Shown: positions 1 through 10,930 of the stretch, piece after piece
Position numbering within the stretch: position 1 is the first letter of the stretch
Layout of the letters: every line of letters begins with the position of its first letter
Assembly (NCBI GenBank): GCA_948474755.1
Contig: CAOLHI010001428.1
Coordinates: 186,001-250,000, forward strand
Direction: 5' to 3'
Length of the DNA: 64,000 bases
Source: Ctenosaura bakeri
Lineage: Eukaryota > Chordata > Lepidosauria > Squamata > Iguanidae
The notes under the pieces: model-generated
Databases searched by the model: none
Told to the model about the DNA's origin: nothing
What the model saw: the letters and a program-made list of their open reading frames with translations, nothing else
Position numbers and translations under genes: made by a program

Positions 1-660
1 TCCCCCCTTAGCCTCCTCTTCTGCAGACTAAACATACCCAGCTCTCTAAGTCTTTCCTCATAGGGCTTGGCTTCCAGGCCTCTCACCATTTTGGTCGCCC
101 TCCTCTGGACTTGCTCCAGCTTGTCAATATCCTTCTTGAATTGGGGTGCCCAGAACTGGACACAGTATTCAAGATGGGGTCTAACCAAAGCAGAGTAGAG
201 TGGTACCAGTACCTCCCTCGATCTAGACACCATACTCCTATTGATGCAGCCAAGAATTGCATTGGCTTTCTTGGCTGCCACATCACACTGCTGACTCATG
301 TTCAGCTTGTGGTCTATGAAGACTCCTAGATCCCTTTCACACGTACTGCTATCCAGCCACGTGTCCCCCATCCTATATTTGTGGATTCCATTATTTCTGC
401 CTAAGTGTAGGACCTTACATTTCTCTCTGTTGAATTTCATTTTGTTCGCCCTGGCCCAGCTCTCCAATCTATCCAGGTCATTTTGAATTTTGATCCTGTC
501 CTCTGGCGTATTAGCAACCCCTCCCAATTTGGTATCATCTGCAAATTTGATCAGCATGCCCTCTATTCCTTCATCCAAGTCATTGATAAAAATATTGAAC
601 AGCACTGGGCCTAGGACAGAACCCTGTGGCACCCCGCTAGTCACTTCTCTCCAGGACGAA
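1..660 (-). mobile_element. CR1-type LINE, ORF2 reverse-transcriptase fragment
   Basis: Read on the minus strand, this encodes the second half of a CR1-clade reverse transcriptase. The catalytic box [10 protein letters not shown] lies near 530-560. It is followed by the CR1 C-terminal block, including RPHLEY-like and [12 protein letters not shown] motifs near 110-170 and [10 protein letters not shown] near 10-60. The family copies its own RNA into DNA at a nick. The copy is broken by stops. Its 5' side ends near 660, beside a short direct repeat of GTCACTTCTCTCC (about 639-675). Its 3' end runs off the window, so 5' truncation is seen but the true 3' end is not. Confidence 0.9.
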
Positions 661-1235
661 GTCACTTCTCTCCTCTTTGGTCTGGATTGCAAAACTACCT
701 TTAAAACCATCACAACCTTCAGGGCAACTTTAATATCTCCCCCTTCTACATACATTGAAAATAACAGCTCATTGGAATGGCTTGGAAAGCATACCAATAT
801 TGAATGGATCAACATGCCTCTGGCCTTCTGATAATATTTACAATGAAATAAATTATATTCCCAGAACCATAGGGAGCATTTCTCTGTAAGGCAATACGAA
901 TTCCTCCATATCATCCTTTCAGCAACTGAAAGTGCACCATATTAAACCTTGCTAGTGAAACAATTGCATGAGACTTTGGTATAGTTAAATATAGGGGGAA
1001 AGGCTTGTGCACCCACGAACCTTTTTGCCTCCCATTTGCTTGTCTTTTGCCAAGGCAGTGCACCTGGACAAAAGGCCAGAGAATGGGAGAGGGAGAATGT
1101 GGTGGGGAGGCAAGTGGACACCTTGCAAATAATCAAATTCATGAGGGTCAAACCCATGAATGTGGAGGAAGAACTGTATTTCTTTTTTTATGCTTTCTTT
1201 TTCTTTGCTTTTATTCTGTATTTGTTGTTATAATT
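661..1235. other. No gene recognised
   Basis: Short overlapping ORFs only, with no domain or splice structure that I recognise. Confidence 0.6.
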
Positions 1236-1300
1236 TGTTTATTTTCCCTTTGTTTTGTTTGGTATGTATTTTGAAAATTCTCAATAAATTTAGAAAAAAA
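1236..1300 (+). mobile_element. Possible LINE 3' tail
   Basis: A T-rich stretch, then AATTCTCAATAAATTTAG and nine A residues. This looks like the polyadenylated 3' end of an L1-type retrotransposon. No coding part is attached, so the class is a guess. Confidence 0.3.
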
Positions 1301-1729
1301 AAGTTAGCTGGCACGTTGGTAGAGGCGTTCGATTTTAGACACATCCATATCAAAGTACCTGCTTCTGTTAGTGTATCTGCTGTGACATATGATTCTCATT
1401 ATAAATTTAGAGGAGCTGTTACCATATATCTTGAAAGTGCCAGTACCATCCTTAAAAATCTTACCTGAGTATAACTAAAATATTATATAAAGTATAATAA
1501 AATTAAATTTGTTCTTAACCCTCAATGGAAAAACAGAAGCAATTGTCTATACTACACTTCCCTATAGTGTAAAAACTCTACACAGTTTGTTCTGCGCTCT
1601 GCACTCCTATTCCTCTTTTTTACCCTACTCCTTTGGGTGTAGCAAGACATCAATGTAACATAATATATTAGAGTGTGAAAACCCAGGGGGAAAATATGGC
1701 ATGTTTAAACAGGATTTAGTGGTAATTTA
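1301..1729. other. No feature recognised
   Basis: AT-rich DNA with no recognisable gene or repeat. Confidence 0.5.
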
Positions 1730-2165
1730 ATCAACAATTAATTTACCCCATTTGTGTCTGAGGAATTCTGTAACTGGATGCCATTGATTTGTTATTTTAT
1801 CTAGTTCCCTTTTATTCTACAGGTTAAGAGATCTTTTTTCTTCATCTCAATGGTTTCTATCAACCATTGCTCAATCATGGTATATTTTGGTCTTTCCATA
1901 ATCTGGCTAAGAGTAGTTTAGCTGCTGTGACTAGGTATAGGAGAATTCTCCTATATTTCCTAAGAAACAAAGGTTCTAAGTCATGAAGTATGTTCAGAAG
2001 AAATATTTTCAGGGTGAATGGGATCTGTGTTTTGAAAGTCTCTGTTAGTGTTTTGTGCATCTGATCCCAGAATTTTTTTTACCTTTTGACAACTCCACCA
2101 CATATGATGAAATGTTCCTATGCTCTTTTGGCATTTTCAACATTTTGCTTATTTGTTTGTTTGTT
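1730..2165 (-). mobile_element. L1 LINE fragment, ORF2 C-terminal region
   Basis: On the minus strand the translation shows the L1 ORF2 zinc-knuckle-like tail HHMWWSCQK (about 2085-2130). After one frameshift comes a 61-residue stretch with FLLNIL and LLYLVTAAKLLLARLWKDQ. The L1 at 7233-7664 encodes a parallel segment (FYRMWWSCK and LLYLITAAS), so the two are related. Only the C-terminal end of ORF2 is present. It is a dead fragment. Confidence 0.8.
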
Positions 2166-4539
2166 TATTATTCTGTATATAATATTTTAGTTATATTTAG
2201 GAAATTAATTAGTGATGCCGAGATGAATAGTAAGGTGAGAAATCATAAAATATAGAATATAGCATACAGGATGGAAGATGCTATGAACTGAGATAATTCT
2301 TTAATGTATCTTTGTTTGTTCTATTATTATTTCCTATCTAGAATATTATATAACAATATAACTGGTATCATGAATTAATTTTTTGGATTTCTGTTTATAA
2401 AAATAAAATTAAAAAACAAAAACAAAAACTTGCCTGAACTTTCTTATACATACTCAAATGGTCTGTAAACAGTGTTTGTGCTCCATATAGGATGTGAGTT
2501 AGCCCTTCACCTGGTACACCTAGATAACAACCAGAACACCCTTCTCTCCTTTCATGTAATAAAAACAGAGGATAACACTCAGAAAATATTTATCTCTACT
2601 TAGTGAGTCCTCCCTGTTAACAAACAAGTTAAGCATAGGTTGAAGTTGTAGGCCAAAATATTCATGTGAGTGCACTTGTTCAATGACTTCACTCTTTAGC
2701 CATGGTTTATATTTGGTCTTTCCTTTGAGAGGTTTGTTACTTTAGTCATCCTACGGTTCCTACAGTATACAGCATTCTGTTAGTGTAAGTGTAACTTACA
2801 TGTGCATATGTCTCTTTATGGATCTGGCATAGGTGGCTATTCTCTAGGCCTTATGCCCTGTACAAAGTCTCCTTGCTCTGGCTGTCAAACCCTGGGAGAG
2901 GCCACTGCTGCTACTATTTACCAGTGGGAAGAGAGGGAAGGAGGAGGCAATTCAGATAGTAAAGATGCTGCTGATCTGGCCTTAGAGGGGGAGGGAAAGG
3001 AAAGGAAAATGCACAGCCTTTGTGAGTGCACCTTATTTCTTTCCCCTTCTAGCTGAGATCAACCACAAGTTTATTATCCGAATTTCCTCCTTGCTCCCTC
3101 ACCAATGGCTAAGAGCCTTCCTGGGGAAGTTGCTGGGTAGCCATGGAATTGTGTGGTGTTCTGGTGCTACTGAAATGTTTTAGAAATTTTCCACTTAATT
3201 TGTGAAATTTGTCATAGAGGGAGAGAAAAAACACAGATTGTTAATGAATAGTGACTTGTTATCCTCTGTAACACCAGCTTTTGGAGATGAGATTTCATTG
3301 TAGTAAGAGATACTGGTAAATCTGAAAGGGGTAAGTTGAATAAGGAGGTAGGATAAAACTCTATTTAATTCCTCTAATTGTTAGAATTTGAACAGATGGT
3401 CTGTTAAGTGTCTGTGCTGACTTTGGTCATTAATATAAATTGAGAACTAAAAGCTTGCTTATACAGTTCTTATACTATGTAACTAAGGCAGCAATCCCAC
3501 AACATCAGGAGAGTATTTTGGAGGTGAGGAGTCAGAAATCCCTGCCTCTGATTGTCATAAATATTATTCAGCTTAGAGAGGGAAATTTCATCTTGGATAT
3601 CTTCTTCAAGCCCTGCCAAGATACTAGTAGAGGTTTCTGATGTGGTTTCTTTCTGAATTGGAACTTCTGACTTCAAAAGAAGGCAAAATGGGGATGTGGT
3701 AATACAGACGAAGTACCTGTTGGCTCACTGGAACTATAGCCCATTTAGCCTCCAACTTCTTTCCAACACTAAGGAAAATTTGGACTAGCTCAGATGCTGA
3801 CCAACAGAGGGAATAAATATTTGTAATTATTCATTGCCAGGTGGAAAATAGGTTTTTCCAGAGTCAGGATACTCCACTGAGAAGAATGATAGACCAGCTA
3901 GAATTTTGGACATTTTTCTTCTGATATTCAAATGCCCTGAAATGTTGCAGAGGAATTATTTTGCAGAGGAAAAACACAGAAATGGGTTTACCATACAAAT
4001 AGCACTGTTTCCTCAGCAGAAAACCTATTTTCTATGAAGAGGGGGTGGGGTGTTGCACCAAAAACCATGTGTTTTTCTCTTTAAAATAAGTCCTTTTCAA
4101 CACTTTGGGATGCTTGAATATGAGGAGAATACTCTGCAGAACTATTTGTTTTGTCCAGCCACAGGGAGAAAGCTAATATATTCATCTTCTCATGAACTAT
4201 TTGAGAATTTTCATTCCCTGACTGATCTGGTTTGTTTCTGTACAATAAATTGAAATGGGAGCAAAAGGGAAGCTATGTAGAGGGACTGGGAAAAATAAAA
4301 CTAAACAAAAGATTCCCTTTCTGCTTCTCGCCTCTAGCAGGAACCTATCAGGGCTTGAGGAGGTTTTGAACTTGGGTTGTTCTTCTCTCTGCCTTCTCCT
4401 CCTTTAGATTTTCAATATGAACTTGGGCCCTAGGTAAACACATATAGAATTGCACTGTTAGTCCAATGAGGTACCAAGCACTCATTTTGTCCCTTCAGAA
4501 ATACTCCATAGAGTATTGTGGTGACAACAGTCCTGGCAC
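2166..4539. other. No gene recognised
   Basis: AT-rich DNA with an A-rich patch at about 2395-2430 that could be a retrotransposon tail. No ORF here has a recognisable domain. Confidence 0.5.
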
Positions 4540-4855
4540 TGTTGTAGAGGCGTGCCAAGAAGAAAGTGTAAAAGCAGGTTTACTGTTGAACATTAAGAAA
4601 ACAAAAATAATGATCAGAGATGATTTATATAACTTTAAAGCAGGTGATGAATTAAAGATTTTCTCTACTTTGGCTTGGTTATTAATCAAAATGGAGACTG
4701 CAGTCAAAAAATCAGAAGAAGGTTAGGACTTGGAAGAGCAGCTATGAAGAAACTAGACAAGATCTTGAAGTGTGAAGATATAAAATTGAATACTAAAGTT
4801 AAAATTGTCCATGACATTGTATTTGCAATTTCTGTGTATGGTTGTAAAAACTGGT
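4540..4855 (+). mobile_element. BovB (RTE clade) LINE, upstream half
   Basis: The translation shows the RTE/BovB thumb region: EESVKAGLLLNIKKTKIM (about 4550-4610), then RRRLGLGRAAMKKLDKIL, and VYGCKNW at 4830-4854. The fragment ends abruptly after CKNW. The matching continuation, read in a shifted frame as IWCWRSVPWIPW, resumes at 8111. The gap is exactly filled by an L1. Several frameshifts show that the BovB copy was already old. Confidence 0.88.
4846..4855 (+). repeat. Target-site duplication, left copy
   Basis: AAAAACTGGT, repeated exactly at 8101-8110. The two copies bracket the L1 and are the duplication left by its insertion into BovB. Confidence 0.85.
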
Positions 4856-4913
4856 TGGTGGCTGTGATGAGAGGCTTTTTTATACAAAAACAACAAATCC
4901 AGATTAAGAAAAA

Positions 4914-6167
4914 GTGAGAGAAACATCAAGAGCTGATGACCAAACTTCAAGAAAAAAAAAGAATGTAGAGAAAACGTTGACGTTGAAGAACTCATTACAA
5001 GTGGAGATAAAGAAAATACAAGAAGAGATAAAGATGAATACAATGGAGGAAATAGAAAAAAAGATGAAACAGTTGAAACTGACTCAATTTGAACAAGCTA
5101 ACAACATCGGGAAATGGTTAGCATATAAACTTAAGAAGAAGAGAGAGAGGAATGTTGTAGTGGAACTGAAAAATGGGAAGAAGATGATTACTCAACATGA
5201 GAAGATAAAGCAGAAGTTTAAAGAATATTTTGAAAAATTATTTAATGAAAAAAATTTCCTGCATCGAAAAGAGAAAAATTGGTCTGAATTTCTCTCCAAG
5301 GTTAAAATCCCAAAAATATCATTGGAGAAACAGGAACAATTAAATAAACCAATAACAGTTAGTGAAATAGAAGAGGCTATAAGGGATTTGAAAATGGATA
5401 AGGCACCAGGACCAGATGGTTTTACGGTGTTATATTATAAAAGTTTTGTAAAAGAATTAATTCATCCATATCAAGCAACTTTGAAAGAAATAGAAAATTA
5501 TGGGAAACCACAATCCTGGGGAGAAGCAAATATTGTCTTGATGCCTAAGGAAGATAAGGATAAAAGAGAAGTTAAGAACTACAGACCAATCTCCTTGTTG
5601 AATATAGATTACAAAATACTGGTGGCAATATTGGCAAAACGTTTGAGACATGCACTAAAGGACAGGATTCATGAAGGTCAAACAGGTTTTCTTCCAGGCA
5701 GATACATGAAGAACAATATAAGAACATTTTTGGATGTGATTGAATATTATGATAAAAACCCAGGGAAGAAGATAGCTTTTATTTTATTGGATACAGAAAA
5801 AGCCTTTGATAACGTTTCCTGGGAATTTTTGCACCAAGTTTTAAAAGAATATGACCTGGGAGAAGTTTTTTGTAAATGGATTGAAATGATTTACCAGGAT
5901 CAGTCAGCAAAGTTAATTATAAATGGAGATACAACGACAAGTTTTGTTATAAATAAGGGGGTGTGGCAAGGGTGCCCTTTATCACCATTATTATTTATAA
6001 CCATATTGAAAACATTGCTGATTGCAATAAATCAAGACTTTCAGATACGAGGTTTGAAAATTAAGACTAAGGAAATAAAATACAATGTATTCGTTGACGA
6101 TGTAATTATATTTTTGGAGGAACCCCAAGAATCAATTCAGCCACTGATTGACATGTTACAAAATTAG
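4914..6167 (+). pseudogene. L1 ORF2 reverse-transcriptase segment
   Basis: A 417-codon open stretch of L1 ORF2. The first 120 residues are a lysine-rich, coiled-coil-like linker with GKWLAYKLKK. RT motifs follow: KAPGPDGF (about residue 165), NYRPISLLNIDYKILVAILA (about 223-242), GQTGFLPGRY, AFILLDTEKAFDNVSW with the first catalytic aspartate, GVWQGCPLSPLLF, and the catalytic box as FVDD instead of FADD (two aspartates kept). It ends at a TAG where L1 normally continues with a GYKIN motif, and GYKIN is indeed read just after the stop. The methionine at 4914 is only the first ATG after a frameshift, not a native start. Confidence 0.92.
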
Positions 6168-6252
6168 GGACAAATGGCAGGATATAAGATAAATAGAGAA
6201 AAGACAAAGATGATAACATTAAATATGACAAAAAAAGAACAAGCAGACCTGA

Positions 6253-6391
6253 AGATTAACTAACTTAACCAATTAACTAAGAAAGTAAAATACTTAAGAT
6301 TAACTAAGTTAACCAATTAATTAACCAATTAAGTTAACCAATACTTAAGATTAACTAAGTTAACCAATTAACTAAGAAAGTAAAATACTTA
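6253..6391 (+). repeat. Tandem duplication inside L1 ORF2
   Basis: The unit GATTAACTAAGTTAACCAAT... ending in AAAATACTTAA appears near-complete at about 6253-6297 and 6348-6391, with a shortened, rearranged copy between. The L1 protein should read through here (a KVKYL motif is coded in the outer copies), so the duplication arose after insertion or in the source element. Confidence 0.8.
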
Positions 6392-6397
6392 AGTATT

Positions 6398-7664
6398 ATG
6401 ATAACAAAAAATCAAGAATTACTTGATAACAGCCATTTGAAGAAATGGAAGGAGATTAAAGGTGAAATGGAAAGATGGAAGAATTTAAATCTGTCTCCCC
6501 TGGGAAGAATAAATGCTTTTAAAATGTCCTTACTAGAAAAGCTTATGTTTCTCTTCCAGAACTTAGCAATAATAGGAAGAGAAAAGATTTTTAAAGAATG
6601 GGAAAAAGAATTACGAAAATTTATTTGGCAAGGGAAAAGACTAAGAATAAGATTTAAAATATTACAAGATGCAAAAGAAAGAGGAGACTTTGATGTACCA
6701 GCACTAAAAATCTATTATCAAGAATGTTGTTTGGAAATGGTTAAAGATTGGATACAAGTAGAAAATATACCAATCAAAGAACTGGAAGGAATAAATAATA
6801 GGTTTGGATGGCACAGATATCTATGCTATGATAAAATAAAATAACAGTGAATGAAGAGTTAATAACCATTGTTTTCGGAAGACACTATTGAAAGATTGGT
6901 TATAAATAAAGCATAAATTTTATAGAAGACTCCTGATGTGGATCTCACCTCAAGAAACATACAAAATTGCTCTAACAAAACAAGCAAATTCACTAACCTA
7001 TCAAGAGTTGCTGAAACAGAAAGGAGATAAACCAAGAATGTGTATAGAAGAAGAATTAAAAGCTGCAGGGCATGAATTTAACTGGTTCCCATGGAGACAA
7101 CTCAAAGAGAGATTTAAAATGAATCAAAAATTATACGGATTTGAGAGAAAAGAAAATGAACTGGATTTATTTATGAGGGGGGACCAGAAGAAAAGAATTT
7201 CTAAATTTTATAAACTTTTGCTGTGAAGAGAAATGGAATCAGAGGTAGTTAAAGATACAATGGTTAGGTGGGCACAAAATGTTGGACACCCAATTGAACT
7301 AGAAATATGGGTGAGGGCATGGAGGACAAATATAAAATTTACACCAAGCCTAAACTTAACAGAAAATTTTTACAAAATGTTACATAGATGGTATATGACA
7401 CCAGAAAGATTGCAAAAAATAACTAAAAATGGAAATGTAAGATGTTGGAAATGTGATGAAAAGGTGGGATCATTTTATCGTATGTGGTGGTCTTGTAAGA
7501 TAGCAAGGAAATTCTGGAAGGGAATACATGATGAAATTCAAAGAATCTATAATGTAAATTTTGAAATGAAGCCAGAATTTTATCTGTTAAATATGCTTGG
7601 GCAACAAAGAGAAATAAGATCTCATCAGAAGACATTGTTGTATTTGATAACTGCTGCAAGCTGA
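6398..7664 (+). pseudogene. L1 ORF2 C-terminal half, frameshifted
   Basis: Three consecutive plus-strand ORFs (6398-6844, 6936-7226, 7233-7664) carry the rest of ORF2. They show LSPLGRINAFKMSLLEKLMFLF, the FIWQGK motif, LKIYYQ, LLKQKGDKP, then the terminal MLHRWYMTP and CWKCDEK..YRMWWSCK zinc-knuckle-like block, and LLYLITAAS. Between them are a TAA after YDKIK and a short frameshifted gap. The order matches the L1 ORF2 C-terminus with nothing inserted. Confidence 0.88.
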
Positions 7665-7863
7665 TATATGCGCAATACTGGAAAGAAAGGAAATATGTTG
7701 ATATAGAAGAATGGAAACTAAAAGTCCTGGATATGGTAGAGACAGAAAAGTTAATATTTTCTCTGAGAAATAAACCTATCCAGAACTTTGAAAGGGAATG
7801 GAGAGAAGTTTTGGATTGGATAAATATATAGTACAAGCAAAGAATAAAGTATAAAGAAAGTTT

Positions 7864-7960
7864 GTAAGTAATCTATGTAACAATGTAGCAAGACAATGTA
7901 ACAAAGTAATGTAACAAGGCAGCAAGACAATGTAACAAAACAACTGTGTAATGATGTAAG
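7864..7960 (+). repeat. Degenerate minisatellite in L1 3' UTR
   Basis: The word ATGTAACAA recurs about five times with AAG or CAAG spacers, including GCAAGACAATGTAACAAA at two places. It lies between the ORF2 end and the A-rich tail. Confidence 0.6.
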
Positions 7961-8100
7961 ATGTAACAAATTCTTTGAGCAAGTAGTAATTATGTATGAA
8001 CAGAATGAAAACGTGCAGATTCAACTGGAAAATATGCCTGGAAGTGGGGAGGGGGATTTTTTTAATTTTTAATTAAAATCTTTAATAAAAAAAAATTAAA

Positions 8101-8505
8101 AAAAACTGGTGAAGAAAGGTGATGGGAAATCAATTTATTTGAAATATGGTGTTGGAGAAGTGTTCCATGGATACCATGGATTGTTAGAAAGACCAATAAA
8201 TGGTCCCAGAACAAATCAAGCCTGAACTTTCCCAAAAAGCCAAGAAGATTAAACTGAGACTGTTGTACTTTGGGTGTATCATGAAAAAAAATGACTCACT
8301 GGAAAAGGCAATAATGCTTGATAAGGCAGATAACAGTAAGAAAAGAGGAAGATTGCATCACAGATGGATAGATTCAATCAAGAAAGTCATGGCCTTGACT
8401 CTGCAAGACCATGCCTAAGCAAGGCTGTTGAGAATAGGATGACTTTGAGGTCTTTCATCCATAGGATCAAAGTCAGCTTTATGGTAGTTGACGACAATAA
8501 ACTGT
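8101..8505 (+). mobile_element. BovB (RTE clade) LINE, downstream half
   Basis: Starts with the second copy of the target duplication and resumes the BovB C-terminus with IWCWRSVPWIPW. VPEQIKPELSQKAKKIKLRL (8200 on), LLYFGCIM, SLEKAIMLDK, RGRLHHRWIDSIK and the 3' UTR end with GTAGTTGACGACAATAAACT near 8487-8505 follow. This is the direct continuation of 4540-4855. Confidence 0.88.
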
Positions 8506-8610
8506 TTTCAGATAAGATTTTGATTTTTTTTTTTACTACAGGGACTTCCTTTCTAAAAGAAGAGAAAGGTTAGCCTTTTATTACTGATTTTTCTATTGAT
8601 GATTGTGTAT

Positions 8611-8834
8611 TTTTGTTGTTGTATTCTTTCAAGTCATTTCTGACTTATGGCAACCATAAGCCGAATTTATTACAAGATTTTCTTGGTGTATTTGTTCAGA
8701 AGGGGTTTACCTTTGCCTTTCTCTGAGGCTGAGAGAGTGTGACTTGCCCATTGGGTTTCCATGGCTGAGCAGAGATTCCAACTCTGGTCTCCCAGTGTCC
8801 CAATCCAACACTCATCTACTATCCCTGGCTGGCT
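8611..8834 (-). mobile_element. tRNA-derived SINE with RTE-like tail
   Basis: On the minus strand the element runs from an AGCCAGC-type head (8834), through the conserved part ending CTCTCAGCCTCAGAGAAAGG, to a tail reading CATAAGTCAGAAATGACTTG then AACAACAAAA. That tail resembles the BovB/RTE 3' end and would let RTE enzyme copy it. The head copy at 19033 shows the tRNA A-box better. Confidence 0.78.
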
Positions 8835-9469
8835 ATCTTGTGCATTTTTACAAATTTTAAAACATGTTTACATGTTTATTCTAGTATTTTATTTATGTGT
8901 GAATTTTGAAGACTTTTCCATTTCTTGTTAAAAAATGGTCATATATCTGCAAATACACAAATAAATAAAAGTCACTTGCATTTTTCTCCCACACTCCAGG
9001 CCCAGTTTCCAGCCTGCAGCACACAGCTAAATAAAACATGCAGCAGACTTCAAATTAAATTGGAAGAAACCTGCATGCAACCATTATTCTTAAGTATTTA
9101 ATTATGAAAGACACTTTAGAGCTGGATTGACGGTGTCATTAAATAAGATCTTAAATGTAATCATTAGATTTGCTGAGTCTAAAATAAATGAGCACTTGTT
9201 CTTAATGTGAAAACAGTGTTGCAGTACAAACAGATTTCAACAGTAAATTTTTAATGAGTAGATATGTAAAATGATGGTAATAATGATGAATAAATGTGCA
9301 TTTAGTTCCAACTGAGTTCCAGGGGTTCTGATAAATATATGGGGGACGGGCCCCTAGCCAGTGAGCTCAGAGTTTATATGCACATTTAATCTTTGTGCCT
9401 ATTTAGTGAGACGTCCTTATGAAGATAAATGTTTTGGCAATGAAGGGTGTTAGGGCTATTTTAAACTGG
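8835..9469. other. No gene recognised
   Basis: AT-rich unique-looking sequence. Confidence 0.5.
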
Positions 9470-9570
9470 AGCTATCCCCTCACAACTGATCAGTCTAGCT
9501 GAGGCTTATGGGAACCAAAGTCAAATATGATCTAGAGGGCCATATGTTTCCCACCCCTACTTTACAGAGT
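9470..9570 (+). mobile_element. Possible hAT-type MITE relic
   Basis: GAGGCTTATGGGAACCAAAGTC followed by GAGGGCCATATGTTTCCCACC resembles the right half of the common vertebrate hAT-like elements (GGGAGTTGTAGTCC ... GGAGGGCC...CCCACCCCTG). No left half is seen. Confidence 0.4.
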
Positions 9571-10027
9571 TATCCCGGGAACTTTATATATCAGCACTGC
9601 TGATGATATGATATGGTTCTGATCTTCTCAATCACCAATGGAGGCAATGCCGTGTCAACAGCTGTAGAAACACCAGCAAACCCACGCTAACAATCCATCA
9701 GCATTCATAGATCACTCACAGAAAATGCCTCCATGTTATTCAAGACAGCAATAGGCAGGTAGACCTACTATGTCACCTTTGTAATCTCCTAAAAAACCCA
9801 GCTTGTGGTCTACCATGCCATAGTCATGTAACTACATACACAGTGCTCTGAGAACATGGTCATACACATTAGAATTAAAGGAACTCAATATGAGCTTGTA
9901 GAATAAGAGAAAAGCACAATACCAAGTGGTAAAGAGGCTGCTGACCCGTCTATTCATAAAGACAGGGAAGAGACATGTATACTGGGAGGGGGGCAGTGGT
10001 GGCTTCTATCTCAGAGAGATGCTGAAA
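9571..10027. other. No gene recognised
   Basis: Unique-looking sequence before the dispersed repeat that holds the Harbinger insertion. Confidence 0.5.
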
Positions 10028-10128
10028 CTTTGCCAGGTTTTAGTCTGAACTTTAAGGAAGCGATCTTAGGTGAACTCAACCTCAAATAGTTTCAGCACTT
10101 TGGATAGTTCCTTTAAAGTCTGGACTTG
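10028..10128 (+). repeat. Dispersed repeat, left part, interrupted by Harbinger
   Basis: CCAGGTTTTAGTCTGAACTT and TTCAGCACTTTGGATAGTTC match copies at 36990-37135 and 39555-39690. The match stops at 10128 and resumes at 18236, as expected if the 8.1-kb element landed inside this older repeat. The repeat family is not identified. Confidence 0.6.
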
Positions 10129-10145
10129 GACCCTTTTCGCATGGC
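10129..10145 (+). repeat. Harbinger left terminal inverted repeat
   Basis: GACCCTTTTCGCATGGC. The first 15 bases match the complement of the right end with one mismatch. The same end opens the MITE at 45205 (GGCCCTTTTCGCATGGC). Confidence 0.85.
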
Positions 10146-10169
10146 ATTTTTAAAGCGTATTAAGCACGC

Positions 10170-10570
10170 TCCCTCCCCCGTTCACGAGCCGCTGTACTGC
10201 ATGATGTCCCGGCTGACCAGGTGCTCTCACGACCGTGGGTAGTGCTGGAGTCGCATTTTTTCATTTTCGCCTGAAAGGTGAAAATGACCTCCTTCGCATC
10301 GCTCACGTGACCAGCGGACCTGCGAAGCCATCTTACATGAAGGACCCGGGAGTGGGCGGAATGCGGGCAGTCCCAGCTGCCTGTCCGTCATGCAGCAACT
10401 CCCAGGGGAAGCCCCGCCCAGCAGCAGGGACGCCGCTGCCCACATGGCCTCAGAGAACACTGCCCAACATGTTGCCGCAAGAGCCCACCCTGGGGTTGCG
10501 TCGCCACACTCGAGACGACAGCAGCCCCCGGGGTCTGGCTGACTATTTTTTTTTAAAAAAAAACTGGCGC
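10170..10570 (+). other. Harbinger left subterminal non-coding region
   Basis: No coding potential assigned. It contains a small inverted repeat AGCGT/ACGCT (10154-10170) and a segment around 10253-10290 (TTTTTTCATTTT...GTGAAAATG) that is also present in the non-autonomous copy at 45330-45365. Confidence 0.6.
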
Positions 10571-10607
10571 TATCATTAGCACATTAGCACCGTAGCACCG
10601 TAGCACA
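10568..10607 (+). repeat. Tandem TTAGCAC/GTAGCAC motif
   Basis: CATTAGCACATTAGCACCGTAGCACCGTAGCACAG: four close copies of a (T/G)TAGCAC word. The same word occurs at 13199-13213 and in both arms of the palindrome at 17969-17994, so it marks non-coding control regions of this element. A binding-site role is inferred. Confidence 0.6.
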
Positions 10608-10739
10608 GACCAGTGTCTCCTGAGGGCTGGGGTCAGCCCAGTTCTCACAGCAGAGTGAAAACCCCATCCCCCCACCCCAAACATCCTCTCCCCTGCCCCA
10701 CACAAAGAACCACACACTACTGTTAAGGAACAAGAAAGA

Positions 10740-10745
10740 TTTATT
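10740..10745 (-). terminator. Poly(A) signal of minus-strand Myb gene
   Basis: AATAAA on the minus strand (TTTATT on plus), 186 bp beyond the stop codon at 10931. Confidence 0.7.
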
Positions 10746-10930
10746 ATACATACGCATGGGAACATTGCAGACAACACAGAAGGAGGTAGGACAAGGAAAC
10801 ATACAGGATCAAGGAACAGGTAATCACAAAAACAAGCAAACAGATATAAAACAGCAAATATACAACTATATACAGCAAATATACAATGTCAAAGAGACAA
10901 CTATGTACAGTGGCCACCTCCAGCAACAGT

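Larger units (their letters stand above)
4856..8100 (+). mobile_element. 5'-truncated L1 LINE inserted into BovB
   Basis: A 3.2-kb plus-strand L1. It begins near the end of the ORF2 endonuclease region (no 5' UTR, no ORF1), runs through the linker, reverse transcriptase and C-terminal domain, and ends in a 3' UTR with an A-rich tail (8086-8100). The 10-bp duplication AAAAACTGGT flanks it on both sides. 5' truncation and a duplicated target are what target-primed reverse transcription produces. ORF2 is broken by a stop, a local tandem duplication and frameshifts, so it cannot be active. Confidence 0.92.
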
